From Morella rubra (Eukaryota; Streptophyta; Magnoliopsida; Fagales; Myricaceae), in contig RXIC02000155.1 in NCBI GenBank assembly GCA_003952965.2, forward strand, positions 1 to 64,000: a DNA stretch of 64,000 bases, given 5' to 3'. The translations under genes and the position numbers were made by a program. The notes under the pieces are model-generated. The model saw only the letters and a list, made by a program, of their open reading frames with translations. It made no database searches and was not told the origin of the DNA. Positions within the stretch are counted from its first letter, which is position 1; each line of letters begins with the position of its first letter. Shown piece after piece: positions 45,451 through 58,900 of the stretch.

Positions 45451-46735
45451 GTGAAGCCGGTTCTACAAAAGTTGGCTCTTAATTTTGTTTCTTATTTATT
45501 CTTGTGGAAATGCTCTTTTATTTGTCTTTAAGAACAAATGATTTGAAGTAGTTATGGTTGTAGGCTTTTCTCTGTCAATAAGGTGGTAAGCTTCACGGCT
45601 TGATTTAATTTGAATGCTACAATCTTTCCTCACTAAGAGGAAAATATAATTGCTGTCTTCTTTTTCATTTTCTTTTTCTTTCCCTGACAACTTTCACAGA
45701 ATCTCTTATTACAGGTATTCAGTCGGATGCTTTAGGAAAATGCCACTAGAAAAGTAGATTTTGATGGGCAATAAATGAATTTCACTTGCCTACTGTGATT
45801 GCACTAGATATACCACTTGGTTCCATCTATTAATTACAACTTCGCTCACACGATTACCTATCCCAAAAACTCAAAAAACAAACAAACAAAGATTACGTAT
45901 ACTAAAAAAAAGAAGGAAAAAATTAACCCATAGAATTCTGTTCTATATTTAAACAAAAGAGAGGCACTTTTATTCGTATTGTAATTAGTTACCTATGAAA
46001 GGAAATTATCTTTGATTCGAGTGAGTTTGATAGATAAGGCTTCAGTTTTTCACGATATTAATTGGAGTATGAGGCATCGAAATTCTATTATGCAAGTCTG
46101 GTCTTGATTACTAAATCTGTTTGTTTGAAGAGAATCTTTTGATATTTGTGTATAATTGCCCATTCATATTTTGCGAAATATTCATTACCATTGTGTCATT
46201 CCTCACACTCTGATTTTTAAGTCTTCAGAATATTGTCCAATGCACATCAATTCCGCTAAGCGCTGATTTCTAAGTATTCACCAATGCACTTTACACTATT
46301 CACGCATGCAAATGCTCTGGGTGGGTGTGTTTGTGTTCTGGTTTTGCATATCATGCATATAGATACTCAGATGGATGGACAGATAGCAAATCTTTTTTTT
46401 TTTGTTGAATTTGATATTTACTTCTTTCTATTTCTTAATTAGGAGTAACTGTTTCGGTATGCTTAAAAACAAAAAAAAAACAAAATTGTGCACCAAAGTC
46501 CATGTCAAATGGGCTATATGTGTCCAGCACTTGGGTTTGTTAATCTTTTGAATAAACTTTGGATCACTTGTTTTGATAACATGTTAAATTACTTGTGGTA
46601 AATGCTTTAATTGAAGAAATGATTATTTCAGTCTACGAATAAAGTATATGTGACTTATAACTAACTGCTCTTGTTAAAGTATGAAGTTGATATTTGAACA
46701 TGATAAGTACACCAATACTTGCTCACATTTTGTAG
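45451..46735 (+). other. EDM2-like intron, 1.3 kb
   Basis: AT-rich, non-coding sequence between two recognised exons. No element ends were identified. Confidence 0.6.
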
Positions 46736-47947
46736 AGTAAGCTCAGCGTCTATCTGTCACCTTTTCTCCATGGAATGCGATATACATCCTTTGGTCGCCA
46801 TTTTACGAAAGTGGACAAACTTAAGGAGGTAGCTTTTACAGATGGTTTATTTAATTGAAGCTGTCCTATAATTTGGTTCTGCATATGCTGTACTTGGATC
46901 TATGTGATCAATGACAGGGTGAGGATGATAGAATGCATTTCATTGTGCAGATAGTTAATAGGCTCCACTTTTACGTGCAAAGTGGTGACATTGTAAGATT
47001 TCTTTTATCCTTTTCATTTCTTTAATTTAGAGGCACAGTTTCTTCTGTTAATTATCTGGGCAAATGATATGTGTGATCAGCACCATTGGGGCACGACGCA
47101 TGATAGAAGATGATTTTCCCATCTTTTTGTGATTATAGCAGCCTGAAGCTCAAATGTTCTCTTTTTGTTACCACTTATTGTTGCCATTTAATCATTTGGA
47201 CTCTCTTGGTTTCCTCCAACTGAAAGGGCTGCACAAGATTCTGAGGACAGTCCATTTATAGAGCAAAAGAAAAGAAACTAGAAAAAAAATGTGCTTGCAG
47301 TAGGTTGATTTATAGTACATGAAGGATGCAGTCATCTGGGACATACAGGTTCTGCAATTGGAGTAAAGCATGCGGTACAGAGGACGCATTGCTCACTGGA
47401 GACACCATTAGGAAACAAGGATCATGTAACCTACTCCTGGATTTGCATGCTGAGTTACCTGATACCGATGTTTGTCCTTGATCCTAGCTTATTAGAAATC
47501 ACTTGTTTTGGACTTGCGCACTATGTGCTCTGACTCTGTGTTTATGAACTGGAAAAGGATATTTTTATGAGGTGAGGATGCTGCTCATCTCTTGCCATTA
47601 GATATGGATTAAGTTTACTCAAGACTGTTGAAGATTTTTTGGCAGAGAGATCATTGAAGTCAAAACAATCATGGCAGTGCTGAAATTCTTGTGTTCTTTA
47701 CAAATTGCAAATTTTGGAAATTATATGACCTAGGAGTTTTGTAGGTGAAAGCTGCACTACAGAAAATTATGTCCTTGAAAGTCTTGTAGTCTAGTGAAAT
47801 TTTTATCCTTACTACTGACTGTTGCTTCCTTGAACAATTGTCAACTTCTGCTGTGGTTCTAATGATTTCAGTTGTCTCATGAAAGAAAAGCTCCAAAAGA
47901 GTGGGAAGGCGTCCTCATTCAAAAATTATGATCTTTTTCAACCAAAG

Positions 47948-49286
47948 GTAGAGTATGACATAGAATGGTTTGCCTTTTAAACCCGTTGTGGACCTGTTTT
48001 ATTTCTGCTAAATATGTTTTGTAAACATTTCTTCATGTCTCCATCTATGTAATTTGCAATCTTAGTTTGTAAAAGATCAGCGTCTCTTTGATGAATTGAT
48101 GCATATCTTATCCTATCAAATAAAGGTATTGATCATTTGATGTTTGTGAAGATTGTTCTATCATTGAAATGGATGGTTAACAGTGTAACATGCACCAAAA
48201 TTGCTTTTTTTATTAACTGTCTCGAGCTTGTACCCATTTATGGACTTTGAAATTGTGGAAAATAGTTCTAACATGATTCCTTTGTTTTCTTTTTTGTTTG
48301 TTTTTGGTTTCCTCATCGGATTTCACCCATTCTTGTAGTGACTAAACCTCCTTTTGAATTGGATTAAACACAGAATATGCAACTAGATGGAACTAAACTT
48401 TATGCCAAAGACCATGGAATAGAAGCTTTGTTTAGTTCTGTAAACCTCTTTTCTTTTGAAGTCTTATTCTTCTACTGATTAAGATTTACTTTTGGGCTCT
48501 TTGAAAACGTAGGTAGCTTGATTTTCAAGAGATTGTGATTACTTCTGAAACTTCTCTATCATCCGAGAGAGAAAAGAGATTTTAGAAACTCAACCTCAAT
48601 GTTATATTTCAAGTCATAGATAAGATCAATATTTATTTAGGAACACTTGAATGTGTAATCTGCAATATTCATCAATGTGAATTCTCATCGATTGCAAGAA
48701 GTTGTCAGTTCGATTTCTGCATCTCAATATTGCCTCCACTGTAGCTAAAAATGACTTGACAGAATAAATTGACTCCTCTGGATCCTAGTTGAGTTTCTCT
48801 GATATCATGTAAGTTAGTACTCACAGGTGTGACAGGTTTTTGTTAGATATTCGATCTTTAAGCGACTGGCAGGGGCTGAATCAGAATTCATACCACATTT
48901 CCCAAATTGGTTCCCACGAGCTCAAACAGAGCTTATAAGCTCATATATAAATACTGCTTTAAAAAGTTTATAGGTTTGCTGTCTCTTTCATTGGCTTGTT
49001 TCAGAAAAGAATGTGTATGCTGAAGCCTGTTTATGACATTAGATTTAAGTTTGACTTAATCTTCCCACTCTCGTTTCTTTCACTTCCAAGCATAATGTTG
49101 TTTCTGTTTTAGTAACACTATTTTTAAATCTTTTTCCTGAAACACTAATAGCAAAGCCCTAAAAATTGAGGCACTACCAATTCTTTCAGCTGTGGCTACT
49201 GTATTCTCTGTGTACACTTAGTGAGTTGATTACTTATTTCTTTCAGGAAATGGGATGTAAGTTACCTAGGGATACTTATTTTGCAG
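47948..49286 (+). other. EDM2-like intron, 1.3 kb
   Basis: AT-rich sequence without coding potential, between the FCCG exon and the DWMKVEPEELP exon. Confidence 0.6.
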
Positions 49287-49920
49287 AATGATTTCAGTTT
49301 TGAGAAGAGAGATTGGATGAAGGTGGAGCCAGAAGAATTGCCCAATGGTTCTCAATTGGTAAGTGGACAAAATCTTGGCTCCCTAAATGAACATAAAATG
49401 TCAAAGTCAGATGTAATTGTTCTCATGTTTACCTTGTGAGCAGATCATGGGATTGAATCCTCCTTTTGGGGTAAAGCGTCTCTTGCTAACAATTTCGTCA
49501 ACCATGCTCTGAAGTTCAAACCAAAGCTCCTAGTCCTTATTGTTCCAAAGGAAGCCAAACGGTCTACACTGGAAGTTACTTTTATTATTCTTCTGGCCTT
49601 CAAAAAAAACCAAATGGTAAAATAAACCTTCTAGCAAGACATCACGCTCAATGCATCTTGTTTACCCCTCTTTCCTCTAATCACTGGGCAAAGGGAAACA
49701 GAAAACAAACCCTCCACACCCTGTGGTAGTTGTCTCACATTGCAAGGACAAAGTTGGATGATACCTTTTAAGAGTCCATCTCATCTTTAGAGTTCTGGGT
49801 TGGGCTTGGATTTTACAGTTAGTAAGCCGAATCCTCTAATTACTTGGCAAAAGGGGGAAAAAAACTCTTGCCCCCAATTGAGAAATGTCAGAGCTTGCTC
49901 AGCAAATTGGACAATGGCTT

Positions 49921-50240
49921 AGGGCATGTTTGCAAACTAAAATTTTGGCCAAAATTTGTCTCCATTCCAAAATTTTGGTTTGTAAACATAACTAATTCAA
50001 AATTTTGGTCAAGAAAATAATAATAAAATAACTTTAAAATTATCTCTCTCTCCTCCCATCAATTCATTTCTTCCCATTACAATAAATATAAAAAAATTCA
50101 CTCAAATAATCTCTCTTCACTTCTTCACCAACTACCATAAAATTCTACTTTTTCACTACTTTTTCCTAAAATCCATAAAACTCTAATCCACCTCAATGTT
50201 ACAACATTCCTATGAAAATTTTGGTTTGCAAAAAGGACCT
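49921..50240. mobile_element. MITE in an EDM2-like intron, family A
   Basis: A 320-bp element with the left end AGGGCATGTTTGCAAACTAA and the inverted right end AGGTCCTTTTTGCAAACCAA. The ends share TTTGCAAAC and the following AAAATTTT. It is flanked by TA on both sides and has no coding capacity. The right half resembles the sequence at about 26140-26252. Confidence 0.65.
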
Positions 50241-51063
50241 AAGTGCCTAAGTTACTATAGGACTTTTGAGGTGATTTGGGTCTTTCCTTAAAGCGTCTTA
50301 TCTACTCTTTCTTATTGCCCGGGTAAACAATAGGTAAAACAACATTTTGTCTCTCACACTTCTGTGTGCCGCTTTACCAGACTTGACGAGAAAGATGTCG
50401 CCTATGATCTAATTTGGGAGGATGATGAGGTACCCTCAGGCAGGGTACCTTTGCAAAAGAAGTTCTCTCATTGCTAATCCAATTTATCATATTAGATGTA
50501 TGGGGAACTCTGAAAGTGGCTTATATGCATTGCATTGTCCTCTTTTCAGTCCTTTTGCCTGCCCGGATCTGTTGATGTTCATGACAAGCAATTGGAGGAT
50601 TGGAATTTGAAACCACCTCCACTCTATCTTTGGAGTCGTCCGGACTGGACTGCAAGACACAGAGTAATAGCTCAAGAGAATGGCCACATATCAAAGGAGC
50701 AACTAGAGATGCATGTTGAAGGAAACAATGCCAAGAATTATCTGATGATGGAGGATTGTAGTTTGGGACTACACAGCCTTGCATCCACATGGTGATATCA
50801 GCAGCATTCAGGATGGTGCTCCAGAAGAACTTCATAGAACAGAACTGGAAGAATCTCAAGCCATTGGCAAGCTTAATGAAAGCGAGTTTCCTAGTGACAT
50901 CAGTAAAGATTGGACTACCGATCACTTGAAAAGGCAATACCCATCGGATCTGAATCCCATGCATTGTTTAGGGAGAAATGAGGCTGATTTGCAAGGAAAA
51001 TTCCATGATGGGACACATCCAGAAAACAAAGATATGTGCGTCGACATGGAATTGTCAGACTAA

Positions 51064-51767
51064 CTATTGTAGCACATAGCCGTCAGAGCTAGGTACTTCT
51101 TTAATCTTAATGATGAATTTAGTGACAGAGGTAACAGTTCATATGCTTTCCATGTGAAATATTGAGCAAGAGATTGCTTTTCAGGAATGGATCAAAGGTA
51201 AATATCTTGGTAGCTTTCTATGGTCATGCTGAACCTGGGTGGGAGGAGATTGATTAATCAGAAGAGTGAAGAGGATAGTGTTCTCCTAGTTTGTATGTCC
51301 TTCTTTCTGCAAGTTTGATTTATCCAATTTAGTTGATAATAAATCACTTCAAAATGTGCACTGAGTTGCTCGATAAACGAAGGGCAAACAATGCCCTCCC
51401 CCACTCAGCATGCTGAAACCATGTTCTCCATAGGGGGTTAAAGTAATAAAGCAAATTTTCAGGGGAAATTAAGTTTCAATTTAAGTAACAATTACAAGCA
51501 CAACCCCAAACATCAAAGCAAAACTTAACAGGGCAGGAGGAACTAAACAATGCCCTGAATTTTGATGTCATTAACTGTATATAATGTAACAATTCAAAAT
51601 TTACATCTGTGACCTAAAACATCCAAAAGTTCAACAGGCACTCTCTATCCTTAATCCTTCGCTTTAGAGGAACGGAAAAGAAAGGCATGATTCCATATTC
51701 TTCTCCAGAGGGGCAACAAGCCCCTACTAGGATGACTTACACATTACACTTGGATCAAAAGCAACAT
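51064..51767. other. Convergent spacer between the EDM2-like gene and the TBC gene
   Basis: The 3' flanks of two tail-to-tail genes. Polyadenylation-like A/T-rich stretches are present (AATAAATCAC near 51340). No gene is supported. Confidence 0.55.
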
Positions 51768-54700
51768 TTATTTGTCGTCCACTTTGATGGAATTTAGCCG
51801 TCTGAGTCTTTGGTCAAGTTCTGCCATGACCGCTGGCTCTTGCTTTTTCCTTTGCTTAGATATGGTGCCGGTTGTCATGGAACCAATCTTATCAAACGCC
51901 ACCTGCAAGGTCAAATTATTGACAGCTTTATTAACATTTATTTAGTGATTCAGAAAATCCCCGAAAAGAAAGGTAATAAGCCAAAAATCTCGGAAGGAAG
52001 ATAATTGATGCCACAAAATCAACATTGACAGCATGATATGAAATTTTTAGGCCACACGCAAACGAAAGTGCGTGTTCGACTTTCCACTCAATGTCTTTTT
52101 GGGAAAGGAAGGAAGTGGGTAAGTAGAAAAACATTTGAATTCAAAAGCGGGAGTAGCAAGAGAATTGTAGTACCGTTAGTAATTCGTCAGGATCAAAGAG
52201 GTGATGAGAGGTTTTCTGCAATATGTTAATTACATCGCCAACATGATGGGTTACAAGCAGCTCCTCCTCTTTCATCTGCATTTCCAAAATAGAGGTTCAA
52301 AACCTAATCCCATAGCTCTAAGAACGAACCATCAAGTAACAGGACTAGGTAAAACAAGCATTGCATAGTGTAAATGTTGAAGCAGTGGCACCTTAAAGAT
52401 TGCCAAAGCCACATGGAACAGAACCTTTGCCCCCTCATAGAAAAGGACATCCCACACCCGCAGAGTTGTCTGGAACAGTCAAAACAGACGATTTCATGCT
52501 AGTTAGTTAGCTGTCTACTGAGATAGAGCATATATTAGCAAGAGGGAGAGAGGGAGAGAGAACATCGTTCTAACCTCTGAAGGCAGGCTCTTAGAAAAAA
52601 GGCATAGGAACCACTCAGTGGCAACAAGGGAGACATCAAAATCCAATTCTTCCAGATGCGCAGCTATCCTGCATTTTCCATTCTCCAATTATAAAACGTG
52701 CTGACAAGAAAAATGAAGGAAAAAGCCACTAAATCGTCAAAAGTACCTTGGGCACTTTTTAGGGAGTAGATCTTTGAACACCCTTTGCTCAACATGGCAT
52801 CCTGATAAGTTATTCGTGTAGCAGTCATTAACTAATACATTTTCCAAGAGGACAGCCAGCATCCAAAAGGCATCTTCCTCTGTTTTCATCACAAGCAACA
52901 GCAATGCTGCAACATAATTTAGGCCCTGTACCAAGAATAACCCTGAATATTAAATCATAGTAGGATTATTCCAGATCAGATATTAAAGATAATCAATTAT
53001 CTTGAAGTGCTTGGATTACTTGTAGACACCTATGAGGAACCAGTTTTGATGCTCTACAGCTTCATTTTTTAGCAGGCGAGAAGCAATACAAAATTAATGC
53101 CTACCAAAGCAATTAGAGCAGAAGTAGAGATGGCTTCCTGGGATAAACTGTGATTGTTATATGATCAATACATTAATGTGTATACTCATGAGTAGGGAGA
53201 AAGCAACTGCGCATTGAAATGCAATAGAAGGTAGAGTTGGTAAGATGAGGTGATGGTTGAGAAGCCAATGCAGAGTGATTGATACAGTTATCAGAATTAA
53301 TACAACGTATACATAGCTTCTTCATAAATGGATGTGTAAAAGGTGGTCACAAAAATGGCACTGATTGAATAAATTGAAACGGTGCAAGTGAAAGGTACTA
53401 TTACGAAGGAAGCACTAGAAAGGGGATGGAAAGAATCAAATCCAGATGCATAATGTCATTAGCACTCCCATTTTTGGTAAACAAAATATAAAAGGTTAAC
53501 ATGTATCTTGTGAACACAAAATGATAAACTAACAAGTTTATGCGAAGAACCAGATCTGTGTATGCTATAATCTGGAACATTATCCATGTTGTTGATGTGA
53601 AATACAGAACTTGTGGGAGATACATTTTAGAACATCAGTTTGCAACAGATCATGTTGGACCCAAACAATTCAGTCAGAGTTTGATGTATCACATGATGAT
53701 ACATAGACATTATCCCCTACTAACACATTTTTCTGTACAGGTCTAGGAGAGAGCAAACCGCACCTGGCAATAACCAACATCAGAATCACGGAAAGAATAT
53801 CCCACCAGAACACGTCGAAGAGCAGCATGACCCTCTGGAGTGTCCAACCATGGGTGTCCGGGGAAAGTTCGTGGTAGGTCCTGAATGACAGTAAAATATA
53901 AAAACATGTAAATATAGACATAGCATGTAAGTGATAGTTTCTCAAACAGGAGACATTTACAATTCTACTCGGAGATCCTTCAATGAGAAATTCCATTATG
54001 CAAACCTCGAAAATGATACAATTCAAATAGTTAAGCAGGGGCTAAAACTTCGGACGTCTAGAAATTTACAGCTGACAACCTCACTTTGTCAGTCATGGTA
54101 CTCAAACGACAAGGGCGGTTTTTTCTTATCATCCCCAAGAATAGACATATCGATAATCGTAAATAAAAAGGACTTCTGTTGCAACTATTTTTATGAACGG
54201 ATTCTCATCTACACGCATCCAAACCCTTCATATTTGACACACTGATTTGTTATCGAGATTAAATGATCAAATAATCGAATTACTAAAATTTTCATGGACG
54301 TCTTAGCTTCTGACCATCAGATACCCCATTTAAGCTGCAGATTTTGATAAGTGACATTGCTGTACATTGCTTGCTTACCTTTTAGTTCTGGTACAACCAG
54401 ATTACCAAATCGGCCTCAAATTAAAGTGATCAGTTTGCTTGTACGAAAATATTACTAGACCAGCACTGCGAATTACTTATCTTTAAAAAGGAAACTAAAG
54501 CCACAATATGAAATATCAAGATATGTAGTCATCTACGATCTACCATCATGAATCAGAAATTGAATAGATCAATCCTACCAGTTGCCACAATGATCAATTG
54601 CAATGAACAAAACGCGAATGCACTCACATGATCAATCTGCCTCGTCGCTGGGGTGACCTTCCCCTCGACCGCCTTGCTTAAGTCATTGTAATAGCTATCC

Positions 54701-55110
54701 GGCGCCGTGGACTTCTTCTTTGCCGCCCCCGAAAGCGAAAACCACACCTTGGGCCGGAGAACCGGTGGAATTCCCTTCCTAATGAGCTTTTTTAGTGTAA
54801 TGGCGTTTGCCAAAGCTGATAACTTAAGCGAGGCCTTGAGGGATTGGCCTTCGAAGATAGAAGGCTGCAAGTACCAATTGGCTCCTTTGCTGGCCTCCAA
54901 TGCCCACCAAACCCTGCCCTGCTGCCTCACCTTCTCCCTCACCTCATTCAATATATTGACATCATCCACATTCCCTTCTACTGTGAAACCGTAAAGGTCT
55001 TGGAACTTCACAACGATTTGTGCCCTCCTGGTATGGATGCTGGGCCTCAAGATTGGTATTTGGGATTGGAGTTCCAAGGCAAGGTCTCTCTTGCTTTGTA
55101 TTCCATACAT
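51768..55110 (-). CDS. Rab GTPase-activating TBC-domain protein (At3g07890-like)
   Basis: Minus-strand exons 55110-54628, 53880-53764, 52925-52747, 52668-52575, 52469-52392, 52275-52174 and 51902-51768 join in phase to 395 residues with TAA at 51770-51768. The start is the first ATG of the frame (MYGIQSKRDLALELQ). After a conserved plant N-terminal region (VVKFQDLYGFTVEG), the TBC domain spans about residues 115-345. Both catalytic fingers are present: IDHDLPR, with the arginine at residue 165, and YCQ, with the glutamine at 200. Further TBC blocks are FWMLAVLLENVL, VATEWFLCLFSKSLPSE and LRVWDVLFYEGAKVLF. TBC proteins accelerate GTP hydrolysis by Rab GTPases and so switch off vesicle-traffic steps. 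The two-finger layout suggests an active enzyme; its Rab partner is unknown. All introns are GT-AG and no lesions were seen. Confidence 0.94.
53881..54627 (-). other. Intron 1 of the TBC gene
   Basis: A 747-bp intron with GTGAGT donor and CAG acceptor on the minus strand. A chance open frame on the plus strand inside it has no family resemblance. Confidence 0.7.
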
Positions 55111-55900
55111 TTCTCGGAGTTAGATTGACAGATCGAAAAAGAAAGAAAGAGTGTGAGAGAAAGAGCAAGGTGATGTCTTTGAGATGATCTTGTCAAATGA
55201 GAAAACCTCACAAGATCAGAACCATGAAAATAGTCTATTTTGGTGGCCAGAGAGGTTGAAATTGGATAAGAAGAGGATGGAAAGTAGTGGGTTTTCTTCA
55301 AATGGGTGTTAGGAATTTGATGGACCAAGACTATGGCGGAAGAAATTGTCACCCGAAGACCAAAACATTACATTTGCCATGGCCATGAAAGTCCCTTATG
55401 CGCCATTAACAGAGCTTGAAATATTCCTCTATCTCGAACCCAAGGAAACAAGAAGAATCAACTTTCTATTAGTAAAAGGAAACCGAGAAAAGGGATGAAA
55501 AACAGAAAAGAAAATGCAAAAGATGCCGGTAATAGATCGAGAAAAACCCAGAGAAAAGAAGTGGGTAGCTGTAATGGGCTATGAGCCTATGTTTCAGGAA
55601 CACACTAATAAAAGAGTTGGGATTATTTGGGGTAGATGATAGAAGAAGAGAGGGTTAGAAGCACCAAGAAAATCCGAAGTTTTTGGTGGGTTTGGCCAAT
55701 CAAGGTTCGGAATCGTTTGAGAGAATTAACAGGAAAACCTGTGGTCCGAGTCTCGGAGCCTGAGGTGGGCTTTTCCAGACGAAAGGGGTCGAATCGAAGA
55801 AATTTTGTAACATGCGGGGGTTGTTGTTAAATTATTATTTTGTAACGTTGTAGATGGGACTCTAGTGGCACTGGATCTTTAGAGGGACAACTATGATAGA
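55111..55900. other. TBC gene 5' leader and promoter region
   Basis: CT-rich minus-strand sequence just upstream of the ATG (55140-55170) fits a plant 5' UTR. A plus-strand open frame at 55636-55830 is not convincing as a gene. Confidence 0.4.
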
Positions 55901-58900
55901 TAATGTTGTGGGGTAGACAGGGAAGTGAGGGAAATCACAGAAATACCCTTTCAGATAGAGTTTTTTATTTTTTTATTTTTGTTTATTTTATGGATGTTCA
56001 TATTTGCCCTTCATGTTGACTTACAGCCCATTTCCGTTATTTATTTTTTCTTGTAAGAAAAAAAGAAAAACTTTGAACTTTTCTCTGCTTGGCTTGATGA
56101 GAAAATTTAGATATTATAGTGTTTTCAGATATTTATTAAGGATTTCGGTCGAAATAATGTTTAAAAGTAAATTGTTAGGTGCTTGAAGTTTCTAGTTTCT
56201 ACCATAAGACTTTTACAAGAATTCTAAAAAATTTTGGGTTTGACTTCAATTTGAGCTATTAATTTTAAATGTTAAGTTTCAATTAAATCCAGAACTTCTG
56301 TCATATTTATCCCCTAATAATTATCAGAAATTATGTGAAATTACAATTAATTCCCGTCTTGCCCAGTTCTCTTGTAATGTTTTCTTGTTTGATTTGCTTT
56401 TCTCTTTTGGTATGCTAAAAACGAAATTCTACCGTCATTAATTCTTAGGTTTAATTACATATACAATATCGACTTTTAACAAATTAATTCATAAAATATA
56501 ACTTGGAATAGGATAGTCTATTTTTGACCTATGAATATCTTGACCTCTAGCATATATTAGTGTGCTAATTTTTGGTAGACAAAAGGATATATATATATAT
56601 ACTACAGGATTATTTTGTTTAAAGTTGTACCCTATAAACTGATTTGTTAAAAATTAATACCTTAAAAACTGTAGTAGTAATTAAACATTTTTTTTATGAT
56701 CTTCTCTATTTTGTTATTTGAATTGAACAGTCTAATTTAGACACATTATTATAATTTCAAAATATTTAATACTCCTCATATTAATTATGTAGACTCTATA
56801 ATGTACTGTGTATTTATTTCTTTTTGAATTGAATGGTTTAATTTTGGACAACAAATTAAAAAAATAATCTATATCCTTCTATTAGATGTTTGAACCATAA
56901 ATCCTTCTTACTATCTATCATGCAATATATATTTTTCCCTTAATTCAAAGATTGCAAAATATTGACATACATTTTATACTGACAATATAATCTATATATT
57001 AATTTGTATATAAGCTCTTGTTTTCCAAGTTTAGGAGACGAGTGGTCAAGGAAGTGATCGACTCGAAACTACTTTTATCATCTGATTTTCTATGGGCATG
57101 ATATTTTTCAAAGTAATTTATTACAAGCTGATGACTGGTAGAAATTGGTTAAATCAATAAATATTAAACATCTGAAAAAAAACCATAGAATTTTCTTTTT
57201 CAGCACGTAAAAAGGATACTACAAACGACGACGGGCGGGGAATATGGATAACATGCACGACGACAAATTACAATAACGACAATCTCGTCATTTAATATGA
57301 TTTTGACACGTCTTGGGTGACACAGTGGTAAGGACATCTTAGTAATTAGACAACTAAGATATGAATCCTATATAGGCCGACGGCATGATTGCTTGAAAAC
57401 TGTGATGAGCTGGCAAATTTGCTGGCCCCCAAATGTGGGCCATCCTCTGAAACGCTCCAAAGTGAGGCGGTAGTCACGTGGCAGCGCACAAACAAGGACC
57501 CCGAACTGTAGTGAGCGGCGCTAGGGTTGATTAATCCAAATATTTATCTTCTGAATTAATTTTTGGAATCATTCAATGTAATGGCTAAAATTTTTTAGCA
57601 AAAGAGGAAGAAAATTTTAAATAAATTGAAGGTTGCCTATACGGTTGTAGATTCGGTGATGGGCAGGTCACAACAAGAATTTGGGTCGGCTATAAAAAGA
57701 GAAAATTGATCTCAACCATCTAAATACGGATGATGTAAAGTCATTAAATTTTACGGTTGAAATGACTAAAATAAATAAAGTGGTATGATTTTGATAGTTA
57801 GATTTTATTAAAATATATATTATTGATGAATTCTAATACGACATGATAAAATTAAGAGATTTAATACGTATAATATTTAATTGAAATTAAGATAAAATAT
57901 AGAATTACATCTCAAATTCAGATCTTAATATTGATATTACGTGAATTTATCACTTATATTAAAAATTTAAATGAATATCAATAAAAAAAAATTTATTATT
58001 TGATTTATATATATTTTCTATCAAATTTAGACATCAAAATCATATTTTCTAAAAAAAAGAAAATTGTTTCAAAAGTAAGGTTATATTAAATTATAGACTA
58101 TTCCTCGAGGGCTGAGTCGATGTGATTGGAGATCCATCTTAATTTCTTACCTAAATTTCGGCAAGCTTCTGCTAAAGCGGTGTGGGAAACAACCCACTCC
58201 ACACTCAACTACGCGTTAAGGAAGGTGTGAATGTAATGAAGTTGGATCCAGCGCCACCAATGCGTCGGCCATGGAAAACAGTATTTCGACAATTTTTGTG
58301 TTGACCCTTTAATTTGTTAGTAATTTCCTAGAAACCCAAAGCTTCTTTCATTTAGTAATATTATTCTTTAAACTAGCCGTAGACTTTGCAGCAAGCAGAT
58401 ACGTATACCTTAATTCACGTACAAAACAACAAGAGAATCACAGTAGAGACACTACTTTCCCACCTTTGTTAAACCTAGTCCTCCTCCTGCCAGCCAAGCC
58501 ATGAGTGTTTGAGAAAGAGAGAGACAGAGAAGCTAACCGTACGTAGAGGCAAAGTGCAAAGTCTAAGATTCGGATGCGGGAATTATGCAGTCAATGAGGC
58601 CCCCATCCTCCTCTCCGAATGCCGTATTAAAATATACGTGCACTCACCAACTGGTTTCCTTCGGCGTACAAAGACAAAAAGACATGCATGCATTCAGAGC
58701 AACGGTGAAATCTAAGCAAAGTCACCGTCTGACTGTCGAGCAAATGATCAAAGAGAATTCATTGATGTAGGGTCACAGTTCAGGTATGATATATGGTATG
58801 GTAGCTACCATGCTTTTCCACTACCTAACACTACTGGGTTTCGCAGAATACACAGAGAGTTCATGTTACTTTTAGAAGCTAAAATGTATTGAAGAACTCA

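Larger units (their letters stand above)
41183..51063 (+). pseudogene. EDM2: EDM2-like PHD-finger regulator, decayed
   Basis: Recognised exons: 41183-41599, 41699-41795, 42237-42287, 42372-42484, 42650-42746, 42898-42996, 43854-44101, 44221-44310, 44414-44926, 45076-45220, 45349-45450, 46736-46828, 46951-46992, 47840-47947, 49287-49358, 49444-49561, 50381-50444 and 50550-51063. The N-terminal block (VTNYYFINHREEPVSFSVLP), the Cys/His-rich PHD array (HVCAICDNGGEILCC, CRNCKYQQHQCFACG, CGHFYHPKCVAKLL, CPVHKCIVCKKGED, CRRCPKAYHKKCLPR) and the methyltransferase-like domain (FCCGSNDFS, MGLNPPFGVK) match EDM2. EDM2 is a nuclear chromatin reader that controls transcript processing at intronic heterochromatin, transposon silencing and RPP7 immunity. 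Lesions: an extra A at 41461-41465, TGA at 45355-45357, no AG acceptor before 47840, a missing base near 49477 and a frameshift near 50778. Confidence 0.88.

Noticed and set aside
55636-55830. 64-codon plus-strand frame upstream of the TBC gene
   Set aside because: Short, basic, no family resemblance, and located in the promoter region of a divergent gene.
57310-57380. tRNA-like A-box (GTGACACAGTGGTAAGG)
   Set aside because: No convincing acceptor stem, anticodon arm or B-box at the right distance; at most a degraded SINE or tRNA relic.
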